Shown here one piece after another: positions 25,249-34,943 of a stretch of 64,000 nucleotides of DNA; within the stretch, counting starts at the first letter, position 1; each line of letters starts with the position of its first letter. Source of the DNA: Mycobacterium aquaticum (GTDB taxonomy: Bacteria; Actinomycetota; Actinomycetes; Mycobacteriales; Mycobacteriaceae). The notes beneath the pieces are model-generated. The model worked only from the letters and a program-made list of their open reading frames with translations, had not been told where the DNA came from and did not search any database. The stretch lies in the NCBI RefSeq assembly GCF_002086485.1, contig NZ_MVHF01000002.1, forward strand, positions 62,001 through 126,000, read 5' to 3'. Made by a program: the position numbers and the translations under genes.

Positions 25249-26235
25249 TCACAGATCCAGGACCAGGTTGTCGCTGTGGGCACGCGAAACGCACGGGAAC
25301 ATGCAGTCACCGGCCTGGCGTTCGTGGTCATCGAGGACGGCGTCGCGGTGATCAGGTGTGCCGCGCAGAACTGTCACTTCGCAGGTACCGCAGGTGCCCT
25401 GCTGACAGGAGGACAGCACGTCGGCGCCGGCGGCCCGCACGACGTCGAGCACAGAATCGTCGGGCCCGACCGTGACGGTCACTCCGGTGCGCGCCAAGGT
25501 GACCTCAAACGTGGTCAGCGACGCGGCGCTGAGATTGGTGTGGCCGACAAATCGCTCGCTGCGCAGCGCGTATTTCGGCCAGCCAACCATCGCGCGCTCG
25601 ATGGCGTCCAAGAGTGGAACCGGGCCGCAGGCATACACTTTGGTGTCGGCGCGCGGATCTCCCAGGAAGGCCGGCAGATCCAGTAGCCCCGCCTCGTCTT
25701 GGGGAGCGACAGTCACCCGATCGCCGTACGCGGATAGTTCGTCCACAAATGCCATGGATGCGCGTCGCCGGCCACCGTAAAGCAGGCGCCAGTTGGTCCC
25801 GAGCATGTCGGCCTGCCTGATCATCGGGAGCAAAGGAGTGATGCCGATCCCGCCGGCCACGAACAGATACGTCGGCGATGGCACGAGGGCGAAATTGTTG
25901 CGCGGCCCGCCGATCTCGATCTGATCGCCGACGGCGAGGACATCGTGCACGTATGCCGAACCCCCGCGGCTGGCAGGCTCTCTGAGCACACCCACCTGAT
26001 AGCGATCAGGAGTCCAACGATCACCACATAGCGAGTACTGACGGGTCACCCCGTTGGGAAGGATGACGTCGATGTGGGCACCGGGCGCCCAATCAGGCAG
26101 CCGGCCGCCATGGGCTGCCGACAACTCCAGGGACACCACCCCTTCGGCCACGACTCGCTTTTCGGTGACGACGACGGCTGTCACACTGGCATTTCGGCGC
26201 TGAGCTACTGGCGTTCGATCGACAATCGGCATCAT
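25249..26235 (-). CDS. Flavin/2Fe-2S reductase, phthalate-dioxygenase-reductase type (P450 partner)
   Basis: 328-aa electron-transfer protein with three domains. The flavin-binding barrel has the FMN-type RQYSLCGD motif (about residues 65-72), the NAD(P)H domain has VAGGIGITPLLPM, and a C-terminal plant-type 2Fe-2S ferredoxin has the cysteine set CQQGTCGTC plus a distal Cys. This VanB/PDR order differs from the separate ferredoxin plus ferredoxin reductase used by CYP199A2/A4 of Rhodopseudomonas. The start at 26235 follows GGAG; a second ATG at 26232 is equally possible. It is first in a two-gene operon with the P450 and divergent from an IclR regulator. Confidence 0.9.
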   Translation of the reverse strand: MMPIVDRTPVAQRRNASVTAVVVTEKRVVAEGVVSLELSAAHGGRLPDWAPGAHIDVILPNGVTRQYSLCGDRWTPDRYQVGVLREPASRGGSAYVHDVLAVGDQIEIGGPRNNFALVPSPTYLFVAGGIGITPLLPMIRQADMLGTNWRLLYGGRRRASMAFVDELSAYGDRVTVAPQDEAGLLDLPAFLGDPRADTKVYACGPVPLLDAIERAMVGWPKYALRSERFVGHTNLSAASLTTFEVTLARTGVTVTVGPDDSVLDVVRAAGADVLSSCQQGTCGTCEVTVLRGTPDHRDAVLDDHERQAGDCMFPCVSRAHSDNLVLDL

Positions 26236-26245
26236 TGCGGCTCCT

Positions 26246-26267
26246 TCACACTCGCGAATGAGTGTGA
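26246..26267. promoter_or_regulatory. Operator palindrome in the reductase/IclR gap
   Basis: TCACACTC-GCGAAT-GAGTGTGA is a perfect 8-bp inverted repeat with a 6-nt spacer, only 10 bp upstream of the reductase start and 66 bp from the IclR gene. Its position over the leader suggests repression of the P450 operon by the adjacent IclR protein. Confidence 0.7.
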
Positions 26268-26333
26268 TCCGCACCCCCTGCCGCCACCGACTGGTGTATC
26301 AATGAATGAGAAGATTCAGTCGCTGAAGCTGGG

Positions 26334-27104
26334 GTGAACCTCAACATGCCACGGACCTACACGGGGGAATCGACACTCGCCCGGGCGATCCGCGTGCTCT
26401 CAGCGTTTGAACCCGACCAGCCGGCACTGTCTGTCTCGACCATCGCCCGACGCAGTCAGCTCCATGTCGCGACGGCGTCGAGGATCGTGGCCGAGCTGGT
26501 CGCGCACGGACTGTTGGAGCGAGGCGAAAACCGCGAAGTGAGAGTCGGCGTTCGGTTGTGGGAACTAGCTTCACGCGCCTCGCCAACCCTGTCGCTGCAT
26601 CAAGCTGCGATGCCGTATCTGTCCGACATCCACGCCGTCGTAGACCACCACGTGCAGTTAGGGGTTCCTGATGGCGACGACGTTCTCTTCGTTGAACGAT
26701 TGTCGGCGAAAAACGCCGTCATCAATTACTCACGCATAGCCGGCCGGCTGCCGTTACACGCCTCGTCTTCGGGCCATGTGCTGCTCGCATTTGGCCCCCA
26801 AGATCAGCGGGAGCGCATTCTGCGACAACCGATGAAGGCCTACACCGCACACACCATCACCGACCCCGCAAAGCTGCGTGACGCACTCGACCTCGTCCGC
26901 CGCCGCGGATACGCCCTACTTCCCGGCCATATCCATGATGACGCAGCAGGACTGGCTGTCCCCGTCTTCGACAGCTTGGGTAAGGCCATAGCCGCCCTAT
27001 CGATCATCGGTCCCAATGACGATCGACTCAACGCACACGTCCCCCTCCTGTTGGCCGCCGCGCGCGGAATTCGGCGCGCACTCAATCCGAGTGCCACCAC
27101 ATAG
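26334..27104 (+). CDS. IclR-family transcriptional regulator (P450 operon)
   Basis: 256-aa IclR protein. The HTH spans about residues 12-75 (LSVSTIARRSQLHVATASRIV). The effector-binding domain has RLPLHASSSGHVLLAF and the closing AAGLAVPVFDS. The GTG at 26334 is given; an ATG at 26346 (MPRTYTG) is an alternative, and both lie close behind a GAAG/GGGG stretch. It is divergent from the reductase-P450 operon with a strong dyad between them, so it is presumably the local regulator responding to an aryl acid. Confidence 0.87.
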   Translation: MNLNMPRTYTGESTLARAIRVLSAFEPDQPALSVSTIARRSQLHVATASRIVAELVAHGLLERGENREVRVGVRLWELASRASPTLSLHQAAMPYLSDIHAVVDHHVQLGVPDGDDVLFVERLSAKNAVINYSRIAGRLPLHASSSGHVLLAFGPQDQRERILRQPMKAYTAHTITDPAKLRDALDLVRRRGYALLPGHIHDDAAGLAVPVFDSLGKAIAALSIIGPNDDRLNAHVPLLLAAARGIRRALNPSATT

Positions 27105-27130
27105 CACCCCCAGAGCTGGTGCGCAGATCA

Positions 27131-27172
27131 GGTATGGGCGCGGGTATGGGTACGGGTAGTACGCCGGATGTG
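27131..27172 (+). repeat. 12-bp direct repeat array, copy B (BVMO-esterase promoter)
   Basis: Register GGTATGGGCGCG / GGTATGGGTACG / GGTAGTACGCCG / GATGTG, starting at 27131, 27143, 27155 and 27167. It ends 30 bp before the ATG of the BVMO-esterase gene. The first two units differ at only two positions. Same register as copy A at 21031 and copy C at 33125 (minus strand). Confidence 0.75.
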
Positions 27173-27202
27173 TGACGGATCACTGTTCTTCACGATGAAG
27201 AC

Positions 27203-29788
27203 ATGGACACCAAGGACGTTGACGTCGTAATCGTTGGAGCTGGATTCTCGGGTCTCTATGCGACCCACCGACTCCGTAACGGGTTGAACCTCTCTGTGCA
27301 AGCCTTTGAAGCCGCGCCCGGCGCCGGCGGGGTGTGGCACTGGAACACCTACCCCGGTGCGCGCTGCGATTTCGAGAGCATCTTCTACTCGTACTCGTTC
27401 GACGAGGATCTGCAGCGCGAGTGGCGCTGGACGGAGCGTTTCGCCGCTCAGCCCGAGATCAAGCGATACCTCGAGCACGTCGCCGACCGATTCGACCTCC
27501 GACGCAGTTACCGCTTCAACACCCGGGTTACGTCGGTGGTGTGGGACGAGGACGCCGCGCGGTGGCGCGTCGGCACCGACGACGGGGCCGTCACGACCGC
27601 ACGGTTCTTTCTCAGCGGAGCGGGTGCATTCGGGGTGACGAAGCCCAACGACTTCCCCGGACAGAGCGACTTCGGCGGCACTGTGGTGCACACCAGCAGC
27701 TGGCCCCAACAGGGCATCGAGCTGGCTGGCAAACGCGTCGCCGTGATAGGCACGGGGTCTACGGGCATCCAGGTCATCCAGACCATCGCCAGTGAGGTCG
27801 GCCAACTGACCGTCTTCCAGCGGACCCCGAACTTCGCCTGTCCCCTGGGAAACAGGCCGTTGTCCGATGACGAATTCAACGCCACGGTGGCCGACTACCC
27901 ACGGATTCGTCAGGAGGCACTCAACAGCATCGCGGGCGCGGCCTATCCGCGCGCGGTGCTTCCGGCGGCGGCCCACACACCAGAACAACAACGCGCGGTC
28001 TACGACGAGTTCTACAACGGCGGCGGTTTCCGCATGCTTGCCTCCACCTACTACGACCTGATCAGCAATCCCGAAGCGAACCGCACGGTGGCCGACTACA
28101 TCCGAAGCCGCATCCGTGAGCGTGTGACCGACCCCGAGGTCGCCGAACTGCTGTGCCCGACCGATCACCCGTACGGAGTCAAGCGGGCGACGTTCGAAAC
28201 CAAGTACTTCGAGGTGTTCAACGAGCCCCACGTACGCCTTGTCGATGCGCGCACGACACCAATCGTCCGCATCACGGAGAAAGGTATCGCCACCACCGAG
28301 CAGGAGTACGAATTCGATGTCATCATCTTGGCCACCGGATTCGATGTGGGCGCGGGAGCCCTGAAGCGGATGGGCGTCATCGGCCGCGAAGGCAAGAGTT
28401 TGACCGATCACTGGGCGCACGGCCAACGGGCCTATATCGGCACGGCCACCCACGGGTTTCCAAACCTCTTTCACATCAACGGTCCGCAAGGTGCCGCTGC
28501 CTTGTTCAACAATCCCATTGCCATCGAAGAGAGCGTCGACTTCATCGCAGACCTGATCACGACGATGGAGGAGCGCGGGTACCGAACAGCGGAAGCGACC
28601 GCTGAGGCCGAGACCCGGTACAACGAGCTGGTCTGTGAAGTCGCCGATGCGACACTGGTTCCCACCGCAACCACGTGGTACATGGGCGACAACATCCCGG
28701 GCAAGCCGCGGATCCCGTTGTCACTGTTCACGGGCGCACCGATGTTTCGCGCGGTCGTCGCCGAGGTGGCGGCGCACGACTTCAGCGGATTCGCCTTCGA
28801 CGGTCAGGAAAGGCCGGTTTCGCCACTGGTCAATCTTGACGGGAGCGAAGTCTTCCTGCTCGCGGGCATGATGAACATGGGCATGAAACCCCTCGAGCAG
28901 TGTTCCCTGGAGGAAGTTCGCTTCAGCCTGGAAGCCTTCAAGGCCTTGCAGCTTCCGCTGCCGACCGGCATCTCCGTTACCGAAGTGTCCTATCCCACCG
29001 AGGAGGGACAGCGCCCGGTGCGGCTGTATCGGCCCGAAGGTGACACGGGCCCGCTTCCGGTCATCGTGTTCGTTCACGGCGGTGGTTGGGTCGGCGGAAG
29101 CCTCAACGCATTCGACGAGCCCTGCGCGGTCCTGGCTCAACGGGTCGGCGCGGTCGTGGTGTCACCGGACTATCGGCTGGCACCCGAACATCCCTTCCCC
29201 GCAGCGCCCAATGACGTCCTCGCCGCGCTGCGGTGGGCGGGCGAGCATGCAAGCGAGTTCGGCGGAGACCCCGACCGTATTGCGATCGGCGGCGAAAGCG
29301 CCGGAGCGAACCTCGCCGCAGTGACCGCTCTACGAGCCAGAGACGAGGGCGGCCCCACGCTGCGGGCGCAGATTCTGGTGACGCCACCCGTAGACCCGTT
29401 GGCCGACAACGACTCTCGCAAGCAGTTCGCGAACGGACCGATGATCTCGGCCGAGGTCGGCGAACGCATGTGGACCATGTACCTGGGTGACCCCGCGAAC
29501 GCCACGTCGCCGTGGGCGGCGCCGATCCGGGCCGAGGACCTGTCGGGGTTGCCGCCGACACTGATCGTGACCATGGAGATCGACCCGACTCGGGACGAAG
29601 CCGAGGACTACGCGGCGGCGTTGCAGGCCGCCGGCGTGCCAACGCAATGCCGACGCCTCCCACGCCTGTTCCACACCACGTTGTCCGTGTCGGGGGCAGT
29701 TCCGCGGGCCGCGGAGATCCACGACGCGATAGCGGAATTCCTCGACCCGCTGCTGGTCAGGCAAGCCGAGGCCAGCGTCGTCGGCTGA
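27203..29788 (+). CDS. Fused Baeyer-Villiger monooxygenase / alpha-beta hydrolase
   Basis: 861-aa two-enzyme fusion. Residues 1 to about 580 are a class B flavoprotein: the FAD fingerprint VGAGFSGLYATHR near residue 11, the Baeyer-Villiger fingerprint FGGTVVHTSSWP at 157-168, and the NADPH Rossmann motif IGTGSTGIQVI from about residue 185. Residues about 590-861 are a hormone-sensitive-lipase-type esterase: the oxyanion motif HGGGW begins at His625, the nucleophile is Ser699 in GGESAG, and the acid and base are probably Asp794 (EIDPTRDEA) and His824 (LFHTTL). The first half turns a ketone into an ester with NADPH and O2; the second would hydrolyse it to acid plus alcohol or phenol. No frameshift is needed to join them. 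It heads a unit with an SDR. Confidence 0.92.
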   Translation: MDTKDVDVVIVGAGFSGLYATHRLRNGLNLSVQAFEAAPGAGGVWHWNTYPGARCDFESIFYSYSFDEDLQREWRWTERFAAQPEIKRYLEHVADRFDLRRSYRFNTRVTSVVWDEDAARWRVGTDDGAVTTARFFLSGAGAFGVTKPNDFPGQSDFGGTVVHTSSWPQQGIELAGKRVAVIGTGSTGIQVIQTIASEVGQLTVFQRTPNFACPLGNRPLSDDEFNATVADYPRIRQEALNSIAGAAYPRAVLPAAAHTPEQQRAVYDEFYNGGGFRMLASTYYDLISNPEANRTVADYIRSRIRERVTDPEVAELLCPTDHPYGVKRATFETKYFEVFNEPHVRLVDARTTPIVRITEKGIATTEQEYEFDVIILATGFDVGAGALKRMGVIGREGKSLTDHWAHGQRAYIGTATHGFPNLFHINGPQGAAALFNNPIAIEESVDFIADLITTMEERGYRTAEATAEAETRYNELVCEVADATLVPTATTWYMGDNIPGKPRIPLSLFTGAPMFRAVVAEVAAHDFSGFAFDGQERPVSPLVNLDGSEVFLLAGMMNMGMKPLEQCSLEEVRFSLEAFKALQLPLPTGISVTEVSYPTEEGQRPVRLYRPEGDTGPLPVIVFVHGGGWVGGSLNAFDEPCAVLAQRVGAVVVSPDYRLAPEHPFPAAPNDVLAALRWAGEHASEFGGDPDRIAIGGESAGANLAAVTALRARDEGGPTLRAQILVTPPVDPLADNDSRKQFANGPMISAEVGERMWTMYLGDPANATSPWAAPIRAEDLSGLPPTLIVTMEIDPTRDEAEDYAAALQAAGVPTQCRRLPRLFHTTLSVSGAVPRAAEIHDAIAEFLDPLLVRQAEASVVG

Positions 29789-29795
29789 GGCGTGA

Positions 29796-29828
29796 TGGTG
29801 GCCGGGGCAGCGCAGTGACCGGCCACCA
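29796..29828 (+). terminator. Hairpin after the BVMO-esterase gene
   Basis: TGGTGGCCGG (29796-29805) pairs perfectly with CCGGCCACCA (29819-29828) around a 13-nt loop, 8 bp past the stop codon. There is no U tract, so it may be an attenuating or stabilising hairpin, not a full terminator. The SDR follows 75 bp later. Confidence 0.55.
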
Positions 29829-29903
29829 CCCACCAAATGCCCACCATTACAGCCTGATTCATCCTGTCCACACTTGACACGAACAGAAAGAAGACGCACT
29901 GAC

Positions 29904-30659
29904 ATGAGCGGATCCCTCCACGGCAAGCGGGCGCTGATAACCGGCGGACACCGCGGGATCGGTCGCGCGATCGCCGAAGCCTTCACAGAGGCCGGTGCGG
30001 TCGTCGCGATCGCTGACATCGAGGGCGCCGAGGTAGCAGCGAAAGAGATCGGCTGTGGCGCAATCGGTGTCGCGTGCGACGTGAGATCGGCCGACAGCGT
30101 GGCCGCGGCAGTGCAGACGACGACGGCGTCCCTCGGCGGGCTCGACGTGCTGGTCAACAACGCCGGTGTGGAAGTGATCGGCCCGCTGCACGAGACCAGC
30201 GAGGCGGACTTCGACCGCTTGGTGTCGATCAACGTGCGCGGACCTTGGCTTGTGTACAAGCACGCCGTGCCGGCGCTCATCGATGGCGGCGGTGCCATCG
30301 TGAACATCGCTTCGATCAGCGGCGTGGTGGCCTTTCCCCTACTGGGTATCTACTCGGCGACCAAGGCGGCGTTGATCAGGCTCACCGAAGCTATGGCGTT
30401 GGAGCTGCGTGACCATCGGGTGCGTGCCAACGCCATCTGTCCGGGCTTCGTCAACACCGAGATGGTGGCCCGCACCAGTGACGTCTTCGGCGACATCACC
30501 GGCATGTCGTTCGAGCAGATGGTGACCCAGGGGCAGGGGGAAATGGCCGCACCGGCCGACATCGCGGGGCTGGCGACCTATCTGGCCTCAGACACTGCAT
30601 CCTTCGTCAATGGCACGGCCATCGTGGTCGACGGGGGCATGAACCTGCGGCGTGTCTAG
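29904..30659 (+). CDS. Short-chain dehydrogenase/reductase
   Basis: 251-aa classical FabG-like SDR: TGGHRGIGRAIA at residues 13-24, NNAG near 86, catalytic Ser in IASISG, YSATK around 150, PGFVNTEM for cofactor placement and a C-terminal VDGG. The ATG at 29904 follows AGAAAGAAG. It lies 115 bp after the BVMO-esterase and is likely in the same pathway: it could oxidise an alcohol to the ketone substrate, or the alcohol released by the esterase. Its stop overlaps the stop of the convergent LuxR gene by 4 nt. Confidence 0.87.
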   Translation: MSGSLHGKRALITGGHRGIGRAIAEAFTEAGAVVAIADIEGAEVAAKEIGCGAIGVACDVRSADSVAAAVQTTTASLGGLDVLVNNAGVEVIGPLHETSEADFDRLVSINVRGPWLVYKHAVPALIDGGGAIVNIASISGVVAFPLLGIYSATKAALIRLTEAMALELRDHRVRANAICPGFVNTEMVARTSDVFGDITGMSFEQMVTQGQGEMAAPADIAGLATYLASDTASFVNGTAIVVDGGMNLRRV

Positions 30660-32974
30660 CGCGGCGTCGGGTGCCGCGCCATCCAGGCCGCGACTTGCGC
30701 GCGGGACGCGAAGCCCAGCTTGGACAGGATGCGCTCAACGTGGCCGTCGGCTGTGCGCTTGGAGATGACGAGGCGCTCGGCGATCTCGCGGTTGGACAGC
30801 CCCATCTCGACCAGCGCCGCGACTTCGAGTTCCCGTTTTGTCAGTGGTTCGCTGGGCAGGCGCGCTGACCTGTGTGCACCATCGAGGACTCCAAGCACGA
30901 AGTCGATCGCCTCGTCGACGTCCATCGGCCTGGCGGAATGTGACGTGTCCGCCGGTGCAGGCTCGACCGGCGTGGGGGTGTGGGCGACAGCGAAACCGGA
31001 CAACTGGGGTCCGAAGGCATCGATGGAGGTTCCCATTGCCTGCCACAGCCCCATGGCCGTACGCGAGAGCACCCGCGCACGACCGAATTGACGGCGGTCG
31101 TAGGCGGTCCACGCGAGCAGATCGGTGGTCAGCGCGACCGCGATGCCGTCGCCGAAACCACGTCGTAGCGCCAGAGCTCGGCGCGCGGAGCGCTCCGCCT
31201 CGTCATAGGCGCCCAAAGACCAATGTGCCAGTGCCGCTGACCATTCGGCATATCCGCGCGCCGAGCGTTCTCCGTGCTGCTCGCATAGCGTCACGGCGTC
31301 ACGGGCTTCGGCTAGGGCTCGGTCGGCCGCGCCGTCCGCGGCCAAAGCGCTCGCAAGCATGTATCGCGCCGTCATTTCCATTTCGCGATCGCCGCGGGCA
31401 GCGTGATCCTCCACCGCTCTGCTGAATCCGCCTACGGCAGCGGCTGTGTCGCCGGTGAACAAATCCCGCAGCGCCTTCCAGTGGCGCACGTGCGCGGCGA
31501 ACACTTCATCGTCGGACTCCGCGGCGTACGACTCGAGCTCCTTCAACCAGCTGACGGGAGATTCGTGGTCGCCCTGCAGCAGGGCGATCCAGGTGACGAC
31601 CCACAGACAGTGCGCCCGCGCGGCCGATGGTGGCGTTTCGTCCTCGAGCATGGATTCGATGCGCATCCTGCCTTCTGCGAGGCGTCCGTTCAACAACCAC
31701 TGATAGCGCAGCCGGCCCAGCAGTTCGAGCGCGACCTGCCCTTCTGATGGAGTCGTCGCGCTCCAATGCACAGCGGCCACGTAGCTGGGGTGATCGAGGC
31801 TCATCTGTCGAATCAAGCTGTCCTGGCTGGGGCCCCACCACTGCGTCAAGACTCTGGCGGCGCGACGCAACATCACGTCGCGGTGGCGGCGGTGCAACTG
31901 CTCCGTCTCGCCGGCCTGGTCCGCCAACTCGGCAGCGACCTCTCGCACGGTGGCCGGCAGGTAGTAACGCATGGTTCCCGCGCCGCGGTCAGTGAGCACG
32001 ATCGACTGGGCGACGAGCCGGTCGATCGAGTCGAACACGTCATCGGCACGTAGCTCGCCAAAAGCACATACCTGTTCGGTGAGTTCGAGGTCGAAGGTCG
32101 CAGCAAACACCGCCAGTCGGCGCCACAGCACCTGCGCGGTGCCGTGACACAGGTCGTAGCTCCAATCCACCATCGCCCGCAGCGATCGGTGGCGTGACAT
32201 CGAGTTGACATCGGAAGCGGTGAGAGAGGTCAACCGCTTGCGGAACCGCTCGACAACCTGCTCGATCGTGAGGGACCTCAGTTTCGCTGCCGCCAATTCG
32301 ATGGCCAGCGGCGATCCCTCCAGCAACCGGCATAGCTCGATCACGGCGTCGGCGTTGACGCCCGTCACGTCGAAGTCCGGGTCCACGGCGACGGCGCGTT
32401 CGACGAGCAAGCTCACCGATCCGTCGGCGATGAGCTGCTCGGCCGGCGTTCCAAGCTCGGGCACACTCAACGGGAGGACCGGACGCAGCACCTCACCCAC
32501 CACACCCAGGTGCTCGCGGCTGGTGGTGATGACGTGCAGGTTCGGCGCTGCCCGCAGGAGCACGGGCACGGTGAGGCGCACTGCATCGATGACGTGCTCA
32601 CAGTTGTCGAGGACCAACATCAGTCGGCGTTCAGGGAGAACTGACAGCAGCTTGTCGCGCGGCGATGTCGCCGACTGATCGCTGATCCCCAGGGCACTGA
32701 CGATCGCGGCCTCGACGTCGTTGGTGCCAGCTCCGACGCTCAGATCGGTCAGCCGGACCAGCCAGGCGCCGTCGGGGAACTTCCCCTGCGCACGATGCGC
32801 TACTTCCAGAGCAAGCCTGGTCTTGCCGACACCGCCGGGTCCGGTGAAGGTGATCAACCGCGACTGGGCCAGCATCTTCTGGGCTGCTTCCAGATCGTGG
32901 CGGCGAGCCACGAGTCGATTCAACGGCGGGCCCACCCGCTCGCCTCCTCGTCGCTGGCTCAGCGATGAGCTCAT
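30656..32974 (-). CDS. Large ATPase-LuxR transcriptional regulator
   Basis: 772-aa signal-transduction ATPase regulator. Walker A is FTGPGGVGKTRLAL near residue 50 and Walker B LMLVLDNCEHV near 118. A winged-helix/TPR-like helical middle (about 300-680) follows, and a C-terminal LuxR/GerE HTH with TKRELEVAALVEMGLSNREIA covers about 705-768. This resembles the LAL/MalT and NB-ARC-LuxR families, whose ATPase module is ligand-gated. It is divergent from the acyl-CoA ligase at 33281. The intervening region carries copy C of the 12-bp repeat oriented toward this gene, so autoregulation is plausible. MalT-type proteins bind direct repeats, which makes it a candidate reader of those arrays (inference). 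Confidence 0.87.
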   Translation of the reverse strand: MSSSLSQRRGGERVGPPLNRLVARRHDLEAAQKMLAQSRLITFTGPGGVGKTRLALEVAHRAQGKFPDGAWLVRLTDLSVGAGTNDVEAAIVSALGISDQSATSPRDKLLSVLPERRLMLVLDNCEHVIDAVRLTVPVLLRAAPNLHVITTSREHLGVVGEVLRPVLPLSVPELGTPAEQLIADGSVSLLVERAVAVDPDFDVTGVNADAVIELCRLLEGSPLAIELAAAKLRSLTIEQVVERFRKRLTSLTASDVNSMSRHRSLRAMVDWSYDLCHGTAQVLWRRLAVFAATFDLELTEQVCAFGELRADDVFDSIDRLVAQSIVLTDRGAGTMRYYLPATVREVAAELADQAGETEQLHRRHRDVMLRRAARVLTQWWGPSQDSLIRQMSLDHPSYVAAVHWSATTPSEGQVALELLGRLRYQWLLNGRLAEGRMRIESMLEDETPPSAARAHCLWVVTWIALLQGDHESPVSWLKELESYAAESDDEVFAAHVRHWKALRDLFTGDTAAAVGGFSRAVEDHAARGDREMEMTARYMLASALAADGAADRALAEARDAVTLCEQHGERSARGYAEWSAALAHWSLGAYDEAERSARRALALRRGFGDGIAVALTTDLLAWTAYDRRQFGRARVLSRTAMGLWQAMGTSIDAFGPQLSGFAVAHTPTPVEPAPADTSHSARPMDVDEAIDFVLGVLDGAHRSARLPSEPLTKRELEVAALVEMGLSNREIAERLVISKRTADGHVERILSKLGFASRAQVAAWMARHPTPR

Positions 32975-33280
32975 ACCGCGATCCTAGGTCTCTTTTCCCG
33001 CGGCGCCGAAAAATCAGCGTTGTCCGACGAAGGAGGCGCTCAGCAGGTGAAAGATTCACTGCGGTGGTGCTGCAATCGCCGTCGTCTTCGCGCCGGATAC
33101 CCGTATCCATACCCGCGCCCATACCTGTTTCCGGCAAGTCGCTGGTGCGGTGGCCGAAACGGCCAAATAATGGCCATGGCGGGTGACGGGTGCGGAGGAG
33201 CTGTTCCGTTGCGCGGCACGAAGAGTCGACGACGCAACCTTCGACGGCTGAGACGCCTAGATGACAAGAAGGATTCGCCC
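32975..33280. other. Divergent control region luxR / acyl-CoA ligase
   Basis: 306 bp. It holds the repeat array at 33090-33125 and, just before the ligase start, AAGAAGGA as RBS. The ligase frame stays open back to 33020, but that stretch encodes an unlikely basic Pro/Tyr-rich sequence created by the repeats and is taken as non-coding. Confidence 0.6.
33090..33125 (-). repeat. 12-bp direct repeat array, copy C
   Basis: On the minus strand, reading from 33125: GGTATGGGCGCG / GGTATGGATACG / GGTATCCGGCGC. The first unit is identical to the first unit of copy B. The closing GATGTG of copies A and B is absent. It lies 116 bp upstream of the LuxR-type gene start. Confidence 0.72.
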
Positions 33281-34918
<1,638 letters not shown>

Positions 34919-34943
34919 ACACGATTCTGTGGAAGGAGCCGTC

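Noticed and set aside
33020..33280. N-terminal extension of the acyl-CoA ligase (87 codons)
   Set aside because: The sequence is basic and Pro/Tyr-rich because it translates the 12-bp repeats; a GTG with a proper RBS at 33281 matches the family start.
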